Part shown: positions 1 to 6,827 of the stretch, one piece after another
How positions within the stretch are numbered: the first letter of the stretch is position 1
Layout: the number at the start of each line of letters is the position of its first letter
Source: CP2-2F sp034436235
GTDB taxonomy: Bacteria; Chloroflexota; Anaerolineae; Aggregatilineales; UBA2796
Assembly: GCA_034436235.1 (NCBI GenBank)
Contig: DAOTWB010000313.1
Coordinates: 1 to 17,401, forward strand
Reading direction: 5' to 3'
Length of the DNA: 17,401 nt
Notes under the pieces: generated by a model
The model's database searches: none
What the model was told of the DNA's origin: nothing
Seen by the model: the letters and a program-made list of their open reading frames with translations, nothing else
Position numbers and translations under genes: made by a program

Positions 1-249
<249 letters not shown>

Positions 250-251
250 AG

Positions 252-286
252 TTGCCCTCGCGGGCAAAACAGCGCCGAAGCGCTGT
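252..286 (-). ncRNA. Two adjacent tetraloop hairpins just upstream of the 16S 5' end
   Basis: In transcript order, ACAGCGC (286-280) pairs with GCGCTGT (275-269) around a UUCG loop. Then TTGCCC (267-262) pairs with GGGCAA (257-252) around a GCGA (GNRA) loop. Both are perfect stems with exceptionally stable loops, ending 2-3 nt before the predicted mature 16S 5' end. They probably form local structure of the leader, perhaps a processing signal. The U-run after the first stem partly belongs to the second stem, so a terminator role is less likely. Confidence 0.5.
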
Positions 287-339
287 ACGGGGTCTGTGTG
301 TGTTACCCTTGCTGCTTGTTTACTAGCTGTTTCTTACCA

Positions 340-359
340 CTATTCAGTTGTTAAGGTGC
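340..359 (-). promoter_or_regulatory. boxA-like antitermination element in the rRNA leader
   Basis: The minus strand reads GCACCTTAACAACTGAATAG, which resembles the boxA element of bacterial rRNA leaders (E. coli TGCTCTTTAACA), where NusB/S10 load to form antitermination complexes. It lies about 90 nt before the mature 16S end and downstream of the U-tailed hairpin at 370-389. The match is by eye only. Confidence 0.5.
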
Positions 360-360
360 G

Positions 361-454
361 CGAGGGAGCAAAAACCGACTTTGGTCGGTCGGTCACTTCA
401 AAAGCCTGTGCAGCCATGTGTGCTGATGTGGTCTTTTGAAGCGTCCCTCCCTCG
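361..454 (-). ncRNA. Folded domain of the rRNA leader (predicted three-way junction)
   Basis: Three perfect inverted repeats nest in the leader transcript. The closing stem is CGAGGGAG (454-447) with CTCCCTCG (368-361), 8 bp. Inside it are CTTCAAAAG (441-433) with CTTTTGAAG (404-396), 9 bp, and ACCGAC (389-384) with GTCGGT (379-374), 6 bp around a CAAA loop. A U-run (374-370) follows the last hairpin, which taken alone looks like an intrinsic terminator. It is a segment of the leader rather than a separate gene. Folding was done by hand; role unknown (processing, assembly, or attenuation of read-through). Confidence 0.55.
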
Positions 455-481
455 TTGCGCTGCTTGCGCTTGATGGCTCTC

Positions 482-509
482 AGTTTACCACACTCTGCTC
501 GCCCGTCAA
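482..509 (-). promoter_or_regulatory. rRNA operon promoter (TTGACG, 16 bp, TAAACT)
   Basis: On the minus strand a -35 box TTGACG (509 to 504), a 16-bp spacer and a -10 box TAAACT (487 to 482) predict a start near 475, giving a leader of about 225 nt before 16S. A second TTGACT lies just upstream (516 to 511), with AT-rich sequence (GAAAATT) before it that could act as an UP element. The -35 box begins only about 37 bp after the stop codon of the upstream solute-binding protein gene. I see no terminator in that gap. Confidence 0.75.
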
Positions 510-545
510 GAGTCAATTTTCGGAACGTGCGAAATTCGTTTCAAC

Positions 546-2345
546 TCACTCTGACCAACGCCAAGCGCCAAGCGTGCGGAAGCGATCCGCCGGCTGGCTG
601 ACGAAGCCGAGCTGCACGCCCGACAAGCGCACATCAACGCCATAGTAGTAGATTGGATAGTAAAGCACGAGCGCCGCTGCCCGCTCGCAGAACAGGCGCT
701 GGAACTCAGCGTAGAGCGCCACGCGCGCGCTGCCGTCGGTCGTCTGGCGCGCTGCTTCCAGTAGCTCGCTGACGCGCCGATCATTCAAGCGTCCAAAGTT
801 GAGTCCGCCCTCGCTCGGCACTTGCCGCCACAGACTGTACGGATCAGGATCGGCGCTCGGCGCAAGGTCAAGCTCGACCAGTGCCGCCTCAAAGCTGCCG
901 TTCGCCAGGCGCTCGCGGAAAGTCGCCCGATCTACCACCACCACATCCACGCCCAGACCGAGCGCACGCCATGCCTCAGCCACTGCCTGCCCAAGCGCCG
1001 CTTGTGCCGCGTCATCGCTCAGCAACAACTGAAAGCGATAGCCCGCGTGTTGTGCTGTCGGCGCTGACTCGGGCGCGCTGGGATCGCTTTCAGGCGGCGG
1101 CGGCGTGATTTGCACCTGCGCAAGACTGCGCGCCGCTGCTTCTGGCGTGCTAGGATCGTAGCTAGGACAACTGATCTCAGGCGCATATGCCCATGAGCTT
1201 GGCAAGACAGGCGTGTTGGCGACCACTGCTCGATCTGCCATGAACTGCGTCACGAGCGCCGCTCGATCAACGCTGCGCGCCAACGCCTGCCTGAAGCGCA
1301 CATCGCGGAAGAACGGCGCCGAGTCACTTGCCCAGTTGTAGATGATCGCACCGACGGCAGGCTTGTAGGCTGTGTAGAGCGTGAGCGGCAACGCTTTGAG
1401 CGACTGCACCACAGCCGACGGCACATCGGAGAGACTGTTGACCTCGCCGCGCTCGAAAGCAGCGCGCGCTTCTTCCCACGTTGGATAGCAGATCAGGTCG
1501 AGTTGGCGCAGCGCGTAACCTTCAGCCGCCTCTGGACGCGCCGCGAAAGTCGGCGCAGTGCGCAAGCGCACGCCGCGCAAGCGCACGCCGTCGCTCAGCA
1601 GGCGCTCAAATTGATAGGCGCCTGTGCCAATCGGACTCAAGTTGAACGGATGTGTGACCAATGTGCGCCCTGTGACGCCACGCAGCGCGTGTTCAGGCAG
1701 AATGCCGATCCGCAAGTAGTCGGGAAACGTGGCGAGCGGCTGCGCTAACCTGAAGCGCACAGTTTGCGCGTTCAGCGCGTCCACTTCCACAGTTCGCCAG
1801 AAGTTGCGCAGGTCGGGCGCACCGCTGAAATCTTCCGCCTGCATCAAGCTGATGGTGAAGATCACATCGGCGCTAGTGAACGGCTCGCCATCGTGCCAAC
1901 GCACATCCTCGCGCAAGGTGAAGACATACGTCAAGCCGTCATTTGAAACGCGCGGCAAGCCTGCCGCTAAGCTCGGAATGGCGTTGCCGTAGGCGTCCGT
2001 CTTCATCAGCCCTTCGAAGATCAAGGCGGTCACGTCGCGATCGGCTTGATTGAAGCCTGCCAAGAGCGGATTGAGCTTCAAGATGCAGCTGGGCGCGATG
2101 AGCGCCTCGCGCAGGACGCCTTGCTCGATAGGCGACGATGCCACAGCAGGACGCGGCGGCGCGGTTGGCAACTCAGCGCTGACGCGCGTAGGCAGCGGCG
2201 TGGCGCTCGGCGATGGTTGCGTCGCAGGTGTGACGGCAGGCTGAGGACGAATTGGCGACTCGGACAAGCGCAACGCAACGACCGCCGCCAGCAAGGTGAC
2301 CGCTAAAAATAGCGCTAGCAGCGGCGCACGCAAGCCGTTCAACAA
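546..2345 (-). CDS. Family 5 extracellular solute-binding protein (peptide/nickel-type ABC transporter component)
   Basis: The 599-residue product has an N-terminal hydrophobic segment (about residues 7-26) and a Pro/Thr/Ser-rich linker (about 30-70). The SBP_bac_5 fold follows, with the recognisable stretch FEGLMKTDAYGNAIPSLA and then YVFTLREDVRWHDGEPFTSA. Such proteins bind oligopeptides or related ligands outside the cell for an ABC permease. There is no lipobox cysteine, so it is more likely held by an uncleaved signal anchor, or secreted, than a lipoprotein. The start is TTG at 2345, supported by AGTAGGA just upstream; that Shine-Dalgarno overlaps the stop codon of secG, 6 nt away, so the two genes are surely co-transcribed. 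No permease or ATPase gene is nearby, so the transport partner is unknown. A 15-bp tandem repeat inside the gene encodes GVRLR twice. Confidence 0.88.
   Translation of the reverse strand: MLNGLRAPLLALFLAVTLLAAVVALRLSESPIRPQPAVTPATQPSPSATPLPTRVSAELPTAPPRPAVASSPIEQGVLREALIAPSCILKLNPLLAGFNQADRDVTALIFEGLMKTDAYGNAIPSLAAGLPRVSNDGLTYVFTLREDVRWHDGEPFTSADVIFTISLMQAEDFSGAPDLRNFWRTVEVDALNAQTVRFRLAQPLATFPDYLRIGILPEHALRGVTGRTLVTHPFNLSPIGTGAYQFERLLSDGVRLRGVRLRTAPTFAARPEAAEGYALRQLDLICYPTWEEARAAFERGEVNSLSDVPSAVVQSLKALPLTLYTAYKPAVGAIIYNWASDSAPFFRDVRFRQALARSVDRAALVTQFMADRAVVANTPVLPSSWAYAPEISCPSYDPSTPEAAARSLAQVQITPPPPESDPSAPESAPTAQHAGYRFQLLLSDDAAQAALGQAVAEAWRALGLGVDVVVVDRATFRERLANGSFEAALVELDLAPSADPDPYSLWRQVPSEGGLNFGRLNDRRVSELLEAARQTTDGSARVALYAEFQRLFCERAAALVLYYPIYYYGVDVRLSGVQLGFVSQPADRFRTLGAWRWSE
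1560..1589. repeat. Perfect 15-bp tandem duplication inside the solute-binding protein gene
   Basis: GCGCAAGCGCACGCC occurs twice in direct succession (1560-1574 and 1575-1589). It is in frame and produces GVRLRGVRLR in the protein, so the reading frame is kept. Confidence 0.9.
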
Positions 2346-2351
2346 GTTTTC

Positions 2352-2588
2352 CTACTGCGCTGCCAGTTGAATCACGGCGTTGATCAAAAAGATCGCTGCG
2401 AGAATGATGGTGAGCTGGAAGAGCGTCTTCTCCAGACCGCGCCGCGTTTTGGTGATGCCCAAGCCGCCTTCGCCGCCGCCAAGCAAGTTGCCGATGCCGC
2501 TGCCCTTCGATTGCAAGATGATCAACGCCACAAGAGCGATTGAGATCAGGATTTGGATGATCTGTAAGGCTGTTCTGAGTGCGCCCAT
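2352..2588 (-). CDS. secG: Preprotein translocase subunit SecG
   Basis: The 78-residue protein has the SecG layout: an N-terminal membrane helix (about residues 6-25), the conserved LQSKGSG segment, a glycine-rich cytoplasmic loop (GNLLGGGEGGLG), then a second helix (about 55-75). SecG joins SecY and SecE in the inner-membrane Sec channel and assists SecA-driven export. The length is typical for the family. The ATG at 2588 follows AAGGAAAG with an 11-nt gap. A TATAAT promoter lies about 40 bp upstream. It is the first gene of a two-gene unit with the solute-binding protein, itself a Sec substrate by its signal segment. Confidence 0.93.
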   Translation of the reverse strand: MGALRTALQIIQILISIALVALIILQSKGSGIGNLLGGGEGGLGITKTRRGLEKTLFQLTIILAAIFLINAVIQLAAQ

Positions 2589-2626
2589 TCTGTGAGCTTT
2601 CCTTAGGTCGCTAATTTGACGCAGGC

Positions 2627-2655
2627 ATTATAGCGGATGTGTGCAGGCTTTGCTA
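2627..2655 (-). promoter_or_regulatory. Promoter of the secG operon (perfect TATAAT)
   Basis: A perfect -10 hexamer TATAAT (2632 to 2627, minus strand) stands about 40 bp before the secG ATG. The -35 region is weak (TAGCAA or CTAGCA at 17-18 bp spacing). Predicted start near 2620, leader about 30 nt. Confidence 0.6.
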
Positions 2656-2668
2656 GAGAGCGCTGCAT

Positions 2669-4342
2669 TCACTCAATGCCGACGATGTAGTGATAATGCG
2701 GCTGACCGCCGTACAGCACGATCACTTCTTGCTCAGGATAATCGGCGCGCACAGCCTCAGCTGCAGCCTCAGCCTGAGCAGCGGCGACTGACTCGCCATA
2801 GTAGAGCGTGATCACTTCGTAAGCATCCGCTTGCGCTTGCGCCAACAGATCGAGCAGGACGCACTCAGCCGTCTGAGCGACGCTCACCAACTGATCGTCC
2901 AATAGTCCGATGAGCTGTCCGCTTTGCACATCCAAGCCGTTCAGATGCACCTCGCGCGTGGCAACCGTCACTTCGCCTGTGCGCACGCGCTGCGCAGCGT
3001 CTGTCATCGCTGCGCAGACCTCGTCAAAAGCGCCGTCGGCTTGCCAAGCGACCATTGCCGCAATCCCTTGCGGCAAGCTGCGCGTCGGAATGACCGTCGC
3101 GGCGCAGCCGAGCTCGCGCTCAGCCAACTTCGCCGCCTGTTGCGCCGTCACGATCACGTTTGGATTGTTCGGCAACAAAATGACGCGTGCTGTAGCAGCC
3201 GTGCGGATCGCGTCCAGAAACTCGCCGACGCTCGGATTCATGGTCTGACCGCCATGCAACAGACGTGCGCCGAGATCGCGAAACACGCGGCTCATGCCTT
3301 CGCCGTAGACCACGCTCACGACTGCGATCTCGTCAGCGCGCTCAGCGGCGAGACGCGCTTCGCGATAGGCGTCGCTTTGCGCCGTCATGTCCTCAACCAC
3401 AATGTCGCTCAGCTTGCCAAGCGCTTCGCCATAGGCGAGCGGCACGCTCGGATCAGGCACATGGACATGCACTTTGACCGCTTCAGGTGTACCGACCACG
3501 ATTGGCGAGCTGCCCATCGCGCTGATGGCGGCGCGAATCGCGTCTACATCCAGATTCTCGCCATAGAGCATGTATTGCACGTCATAGCCAAAGCCGTCTT
3601 CAGCGGCTTCTTCCGAGAGCGCGAAGGCAGCATCGAGCGCTTCTGCGCTGAGCGCTGCAGGCATGGCGAGCGTCGCAACAGCATCACTGCGCTCATCGAA
3701 CAGACGCGCCATGCCTTCCAGAATCACGATCAGACCTTGTCCGCCTGAATCCACCACACCTGCCTGCGCCAAGATCGGCAGCAGACGCGGTGTCTCGGCA
3801 AGCGCCTGCCTGCCACTCTCCAAGCCTGCGAGGAAAATTTGCCGCAGGTCGCTTGTGTGCGTTGCCGCACGCGCCACAGCGTCGCTGACAGCGCGCGCCA
3901 CAGTCAGAATTGTGCCTTCCACAGGCTGCGGAAAGGTCGCGTATGCCGCTTCGACCGCTTTTCGGAAAGCGCGCACTAGAAGTGCAGCATCCAGCTCTGT
4001 TGCGCCGCGTAACGTTTCAGCGATGCCGCTCAAGAGCTGTGAAAGGACTGTGCCTGAGTTTCCGCGTGAGCCGTGCAGCGCGCCATGGGCGAGCTTGGCT
4101 GCTACTTCGCCAATCGCCGCGCGCTCATCGTGCGCAATGGCAGCCACAGCAGCGCGTAACGTCAGGAGCATGTTTGTGCCGGTATCGCCATCAGGCACAG
4201 GGAAGACGTTGAGCGCGTTCACTTGCTCAGCGTGCTGCTCAAGCCAAATGAGCGCTGCCATCACCAGATGGCGCAAGTGCCTGCCATCACACTTGAGAAC
4301 AACTTGCGAGGCATTCGGTTGACTGAGATTTGCCGAGATCAC
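2669..4342 (-). CDS. fakA: DAK2/DhaL-domain protein, fatty acid kinase FakA-like (YloV family)
   Basis: The 557-residue protein begins with a DhaL-type kinase domain. NVFPVPDGDTGTNM (residues 45-58) supplies the aspartates that bind Mg-ATP, followed by HGSRGNSGTVLSQLL (90-104) and DSGGQGL (197-203). The middle and C-terminal parts, ending in YGGQPHYHYIVGIE, match the FakA M and C domains. FakA phosphorylates fatty acids carried by DegV-family FakB proteins and feeds acyl-phosphate to phospholipid synthesis. No fakB or asp23-like gene is in the window. The start is GTG at 4342; the ribosome site is weak, but no better start lies before the kinase domain. A TATAAT box sits about 47 bp upstream. 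Length is close to the usual 550 residues. The fatty-acid substrate is inferred from the family. Confidence 0.88.
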   Translation of the reverse strand: MISANLSQPNASQVVLKCDGRHLRHLVMAALIWLEQHAEQVNALNVFPVPDGDTGTNMLLTLRAAVAAIAHDERAAIGEVAAKLAHGALHGSRGNSGTVLSQLLSGIAETLRGATELDAALLVRAFRKAVEAAYATFPQPVEGTILTVARAVSDAVARAATHTSDLRQIFLAGLESGRQALAETPRLLPILAQAGVVDSGGQGLIVILEGMARLFDERSDAVATLAMPAALSAEALDAAFALSEEAAEDGFGYDVQYMLYGENLDVDAIRAAISAMGSSPIVVGTPEAVKVHVHVPDPSVPLAYGEALGKLSDIVVEDMTAQSDAYREARLAAERADEIAVVSVVYGEGMSRVFRDLGARLLHGGQTMNPSVGEFLDAIRTAATARVILLPNNPNVIVTAQQAAKLAERELGCAATVIPTRSLPQGIAAMVAWQADGAFDEVCAAMTDAAQRVRTGEVTVATREVHLNGLDVQSGQLIGLLDDQLVSVAQTAECVLLDLLAQAQADAYEVITLYYGESVAAAQAEAAAEAVRADYPEQEVIVLYGGQPHYHYIVGIE

Positions 4343-4388
4343 AAATTGACCGCTTTATGCTGAACGTTGTCTGTTAAAACACTACTCA

Positions 4389-4418
4389 ATTATAGTGCGT
4401 TGCTCAGCAGGCTGGCAC
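4389..4418 (-). promoter_or_regulatory. Promoter of fakA (perfect TATAAT)
   Basis: TATAAT runs from 4394 to 4389 on the minus strand, with GTGCCA (4 of 6 to consensus) 18 bp upstream. The predicted start near 4382 gives a leader of about 40 nt before the GTG. It lies between manC and fakA, so fakA can be transcribed apart from dprA-manC. Confidence 0.6.
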
Positions 4419-4441
4419 ATCGGCGGCGCGTGCGATGCAGC

Positions 4442-5503
4442 TCATAGATGATCGTCTCTGCCCTGCGCTTTGAGCTGCTTGACCACTTCGCGCACGTCTT
4501 GCGCGCGATCTTTATCGCAGACTAGGATCACATCGCCTGTATCCACGATCACTAGGTTATTGACGCCAATGGTCACGACCAGACGGTCGCTGACGATGAG
4601 CGTGCTGCGCGTATCAATGCGGATGTGTTCGCCGCCGCGCACGACGTTGTCGTTTTCATCGCGCGCGAGGACTTCAAACAAAGTCGCCCATGTGCCGACG
4701 TCGCTCCAGCCGATTTGGACAGGGATGACTGCCACTTGTTGCGCGCCTTCCATGATGGCGTAATCGAGCGAGAGCTTTTGAATTTGCTGCCAGATGGCAG
4801 GCAGCTCGGCAGGTTGCGCGATGGCGCGCTCCAGCAGCGCGTACATGGCAGGCTGTTGGCGCGCAAACTCTTGTTTGGCGCGCACTGCTGTCATGATGAA
4901 CATGCCGGCGTTCCAGCTGTAAGTGCCTCTGCTCAGGAATTGCGCAGCAGTTGCTTCATCAGGCTTTTCAGTGAAGCGCACGCTGCGATAGACTGCCAAG
5001 CCGTGCGCTTCGCCGAGCTGATCGCCGCGCTCGATGTAGCCAAAGCCAGTGGCAGGATAGCTCGGCGGAATGCCAAGCGTGACGATGTAATCTTGGCGCG
5101 CATAGACCTCAGCGGCGCGCAAAGCCTGCAAGAACGCCTCTTCATCAGCGATGTGATGATCGGCGGAAAGAATGGCGATCACAGCTTGCGGATCGCGTTC
5201 AGCGATGTGAAAGACGCCTAAGCCGGCAGCAGGTCCGCTATCGCGTCCGAACGGCTCGACAATGAAATTCTCAAAGGGCAGAGTCGGCGTGCTTTGATGC
5301 AGAGCGGCTGCTATGTCGTCGCCTGTCACCACGAAAATGCGCTCAGGCGGCAACAAATCGCGCAGCCGTTCCACAGTCACTTGGAACATGGTGCGCTCTT
5401 CGGTCAAGGGCAACATTTGCTTGGGACGATCTTGGCGGCTGAGCGGCCACAAGCGCGTGCCACCACCGCCTGCCATGATCAAGGCGTAAAAATTTTCAGA
5501 CAT
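4442..5503 (-). CDS. manC: Mannose-1-phosphate guanylyltransferase (GDP-mannose pyrophosphorylase)
   Basis: This enzyme makes GDP-mannose from GTP and mannose-1-phosphate for glycan and polysaccharide synthesis. The 353-residue protein carries the nucleotidyltransferase signature MAGGGGTRLWPLSR (10-23) with the catalytic-loop lysine in RPKQMLPL (26-33). It also has SADHHI (113-118), TGFGYIERG (152-160), FTEKP (177-181), WNAGMF (197-202) and GWSDVGTW (265-272). It lacks the C-terminal phosphomannose isomerase domain of the two-domain ManC/AlgA enzymes, so it is the short monofunctional form. The ATG at 5503 follows GGAG at a normal distance, 15 nt after the dprA stop, so it is probably co-transcribed with dprA. 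GDP-mannose would supply the polysaccharide genes at 8837-15334. Confidence 0.93.
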   Translation of the reverse strand: MSENFYALIMAGGGGTRLWPLSRQDRPKQMLPLTEERTMFQVTVERLRDLLPPERIFVVTGDDIAAALHQSTPTLPFENFIVEPFGRDSGPAAGLGVFHIAERDPQAVIAILSADHHIADEEAFLQALRAAEVYARQDYIVTLGIPPSYPATGFGYIERGDQLGEAHGLAVYRSVRFTEKPDEATAAQFLSRGTYSWNAGMFIMTAVRAKQEFARQQPAMYALLERAIAQPAELPAIWQQIQKLSLDYAIMEGAQQVAVIPVQIGWSDVGTWATLFEVLARDENDNVVRGGEHIRIDTRSTLIVSDRLVVTIGVNNLVIVDTGDVILVCDKDRAQDVREVVKQLKAQGRDDHL

Positions 5504-5518
5504 ACAAGACTCCAGTCG

Positions 5519-6646
5519 TTAAGTCGCCATGACAAGGCTGTAGTATTGCGCACTCGTCTGGCAGACAATCCCTTTCACCTCTAGAACAGTCAAGACGGCG
5601 CCGACGCGGCTGGCAGCCAGACCGCTCTGGCGCACGATTTCATCAATGTGCCGCGCTTGATCGGCGCGCAAATGGCGCAACACGCACGCCTCGTCGTCGC
5701 TCTCAGGCGTATAGCGCACAGGCTGCACCTGACTCGGTTTGATGGCAATAGGCGCGCTTGGCGCAAGCACTTGCAAGATATCCGCCGCGCTTGTGGTGAG
5801 CGTTGCGCCGCTGCGAATCAGCGCGTTGGTACCGCTGCTGGCAGGCGAGAGCGCGTTGCCCGGCACGGCAAACACTTCGCGACCTTGCTCAAGCGCGCAA
5901 TCCACTGTGATCAGCGCACCGCTCTTCTCAGCCGCTTCGACGACTAACACGCCATATGCCAAGCCGCTGATCACGCGATTGCGCTGCGGAAAGTTGTGTC
6001 GCTCCGCCTTTGTGCCGAGCGGAAACTCGCTGATCAAGCAGCCGCTCGCCATGATCTGCGCGGCGAGCGCGCCCTGATCGACAGGATACAGGCGATCAAT
6101 GCTGCACGGCAGCACTGCGATAGTCCGTCCGCCAACGCGCAGCGCCGCCTGATGTGCCGATGCGTCAATGCCGTGCGCCAAGCCGCTGACGATCGTCACG
6201 CCGTTACTCGCCAACGGCTCGACAATGTGCGCCGTCATGCGCTTGCCGTACTCAGTGGCGCCGCGCGTGCCAACAACTGCCAGCGCGTTCTGATCGGCAG
6301 GCTGCAACGCGCCGCGCACGTAGAGCAACGGCGGCGGATCGGCAATTTGGCGCAGCAACGGCGGATAATCAGGCTCAGTGATCGGCAGCAAGCGCACACC
6401 TAGCCGTTTCAACTGACGCAGCGCTGACTCAGCGTCGTAAGTCTTGCGCACGCGCAAGAGCGCCTCAAGGGTCTGCTTTGAGAGGCCTGCTGTGCGCAGC
6501 GCGTCAGCAGGCGCGTGCCAAGCCGCTTCAAGCGTCTGGTAACGTTCTAGCAAGGCGCGCAAGTGCGCCCAGCGCAGGCTGCGCACTTGATTGAATCCGA
6601 GCCAGCCATGAAAGGCTTCCGCAGACACGCACACTGCTTTCGTCAA
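5519..6646 (-). CDS. dprA: DNA-processing protein DprA (DNA uptake/transformation)
   Basis: DprA binds incoming single-stranded DNA and loads RecA during natural transformation. The 375-residue protein has an N-terminal helical region and the Rossmann-like core: VVGTRGATEYG (124-134), SGLAHGIDASAHQAAL (154-169), SEFPLG (206-211), FPQRNRVISGL (219-229) and SGALITVDCALEQGREVFAVPG (242-263). A C-terminal winged-helix segment follows (about 310-375). The usual GSR is GTR here. The start is uncertain: TTG at 6646 has no visible ribosome site, and GTG codons at residues 5 and 7 are alternatives. The promoter predicts a start near 6658, so the leader is only about 12 nt. manC follows 15 nt downstream. 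Confidence 0.92.
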   Translation of the reverse strand: MTKAVCVSAEAFHGWLGFNQVRSLRWAHLRALLERYQTLEAAWHAPADALRTAGLSKQTLEALLRVRKTYDAESALRQLKRLGVRLLPITEPDYPPLLRQIADPPPLLYVRGALQPADQNALAVVGTRGATEYGKRMTAHIVEPLASNGVTIVSGLAHGIDASAHQAALRVGGRTIAVLPCSIDRLYPVDQGALAAQIMASGCLISEFPLGTKAERHNFPQRNRVISGLAYGVLVVEAAEKSGALITVDCALEQGREVFAVPGNALSPASSGTNALIRSGATLTTSAADILQVLAPSAPIAIKPSQVQPVRYTPESDDEACVLRHLRADQARHIDEIVRQSGLAASRVGAVLTVLEVKGIVCQTSAQYYSLVMAT

Positions 6647-6664
6647 GCATCGATCAGTTCAATC

Positions 6665-6693
6665 AGGATAGCAAAGCGGCGCGCTTGCGTCAA
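6665..6693 (-). promoter_or_regulatory. Promoter of dprA-manC (TTGACG, 17 bp, TATCCT)
   Basis: The minus strand has TTGACG (6693 to 6688), a 17-bp spacer and TATCCT (6670 to 6665). The predicted start is near 6658, leaving about 12 nt before the TTG start of dprA. Its -35 box lies about 19 bp from the -35 box of the divergent kimA promoter, so one regulator could touch both. Confidence 0.6.
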
Positions 6694-6712
6694 GTTCAGC
6701 CGTGTAGGTCTC

Positions 6713-6740
6713 TTGACAAGCTAGAGCAGTAGCGTAGAAT
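6713..6740 (+). promoter_or_regulatory. Promoter of kimA (perfect TTGACA, 16 bp, TAGAAT)
   Basis: TTGACA (6713-6718), a 16-bp spacer and TAGAAT (6735-6740) form one of the best promoters in the window. The predicted start is at about 6747, giving a leader of roughly 80 nt before the ATG at 6828. Confidence 0.8.
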
Positions 6741-6745
6741 ATTGC

Positions 6746-6815
6746 TTGGTAGAGCGCCGCTTGACTGGGGAAATTCTGCGCTCTTTGCGGAACAAGATGG
6801 CGCGCTGCCAAGGGA
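6746..6815 (+). promoter_or_regulatory. Structured 5' UTR of kimA, candidate regulatory RNA ending at the Shine-Dalgarno
   Basis: TTGGTAGAGCGCC (6746-6758) can pair with GGCGCGCTGCCAA (6799-6811): 13 positions with one G-U and one A-G mismatch. Inside, CTTG (6760-6763) pairs with CAAG (6793-6796), and TTCTGC (6774-6779) with GCGGAA (6787-6792, one G-U). An unpaired ACTGGGGAAA lies at 6764-6773. The outer stem starts at the predicted transcription start and its 3' strand runs into the Shine-Dalgarno AAGGGA (6810-6815). A competing 7-bp pairing, AGAGCGC (6751-6757) with GCGCTCT (6778-6784), would break the outer stem, so two folds are possible. I do not see the conserved core of the ydaO c-di-AMP riboswitch. 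Folded by hand. Confidence 0.45.
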
Positions 6816-6827
6816 ATCTTCAACAAC

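Noticed and set aside
370..389. Calling the U-tailed hairpin a plain terminator of the solute-binding protein gene
   Set aside because: It lies downstream of the rRNA promoter and within a larger nested fold, so it is described as part of the rRNA leader instead.
2924..3748. Plus-strand open frame of 274 codons opposite fakA
   Set aside because: It lies wholly antisense to a well-supported gene, its product is Arg/His/Ala-rich without domain motifs, and such frames are common shadows in G+C-rich codons.
4625..5221. Plus-strand open frame of 198 codons opposite manC
   Set aside because: Fully antisense to manC, no ribosome site or recognisable motif; treated as a codon-bias shadow.
6741..6827. 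A ydaO-type c-di-AMP riboswitch upstream of kimA
   Set aside because: The leader is only about 80 nt and I cannot find the conserved core of the ydaO class; the structure seen is different.
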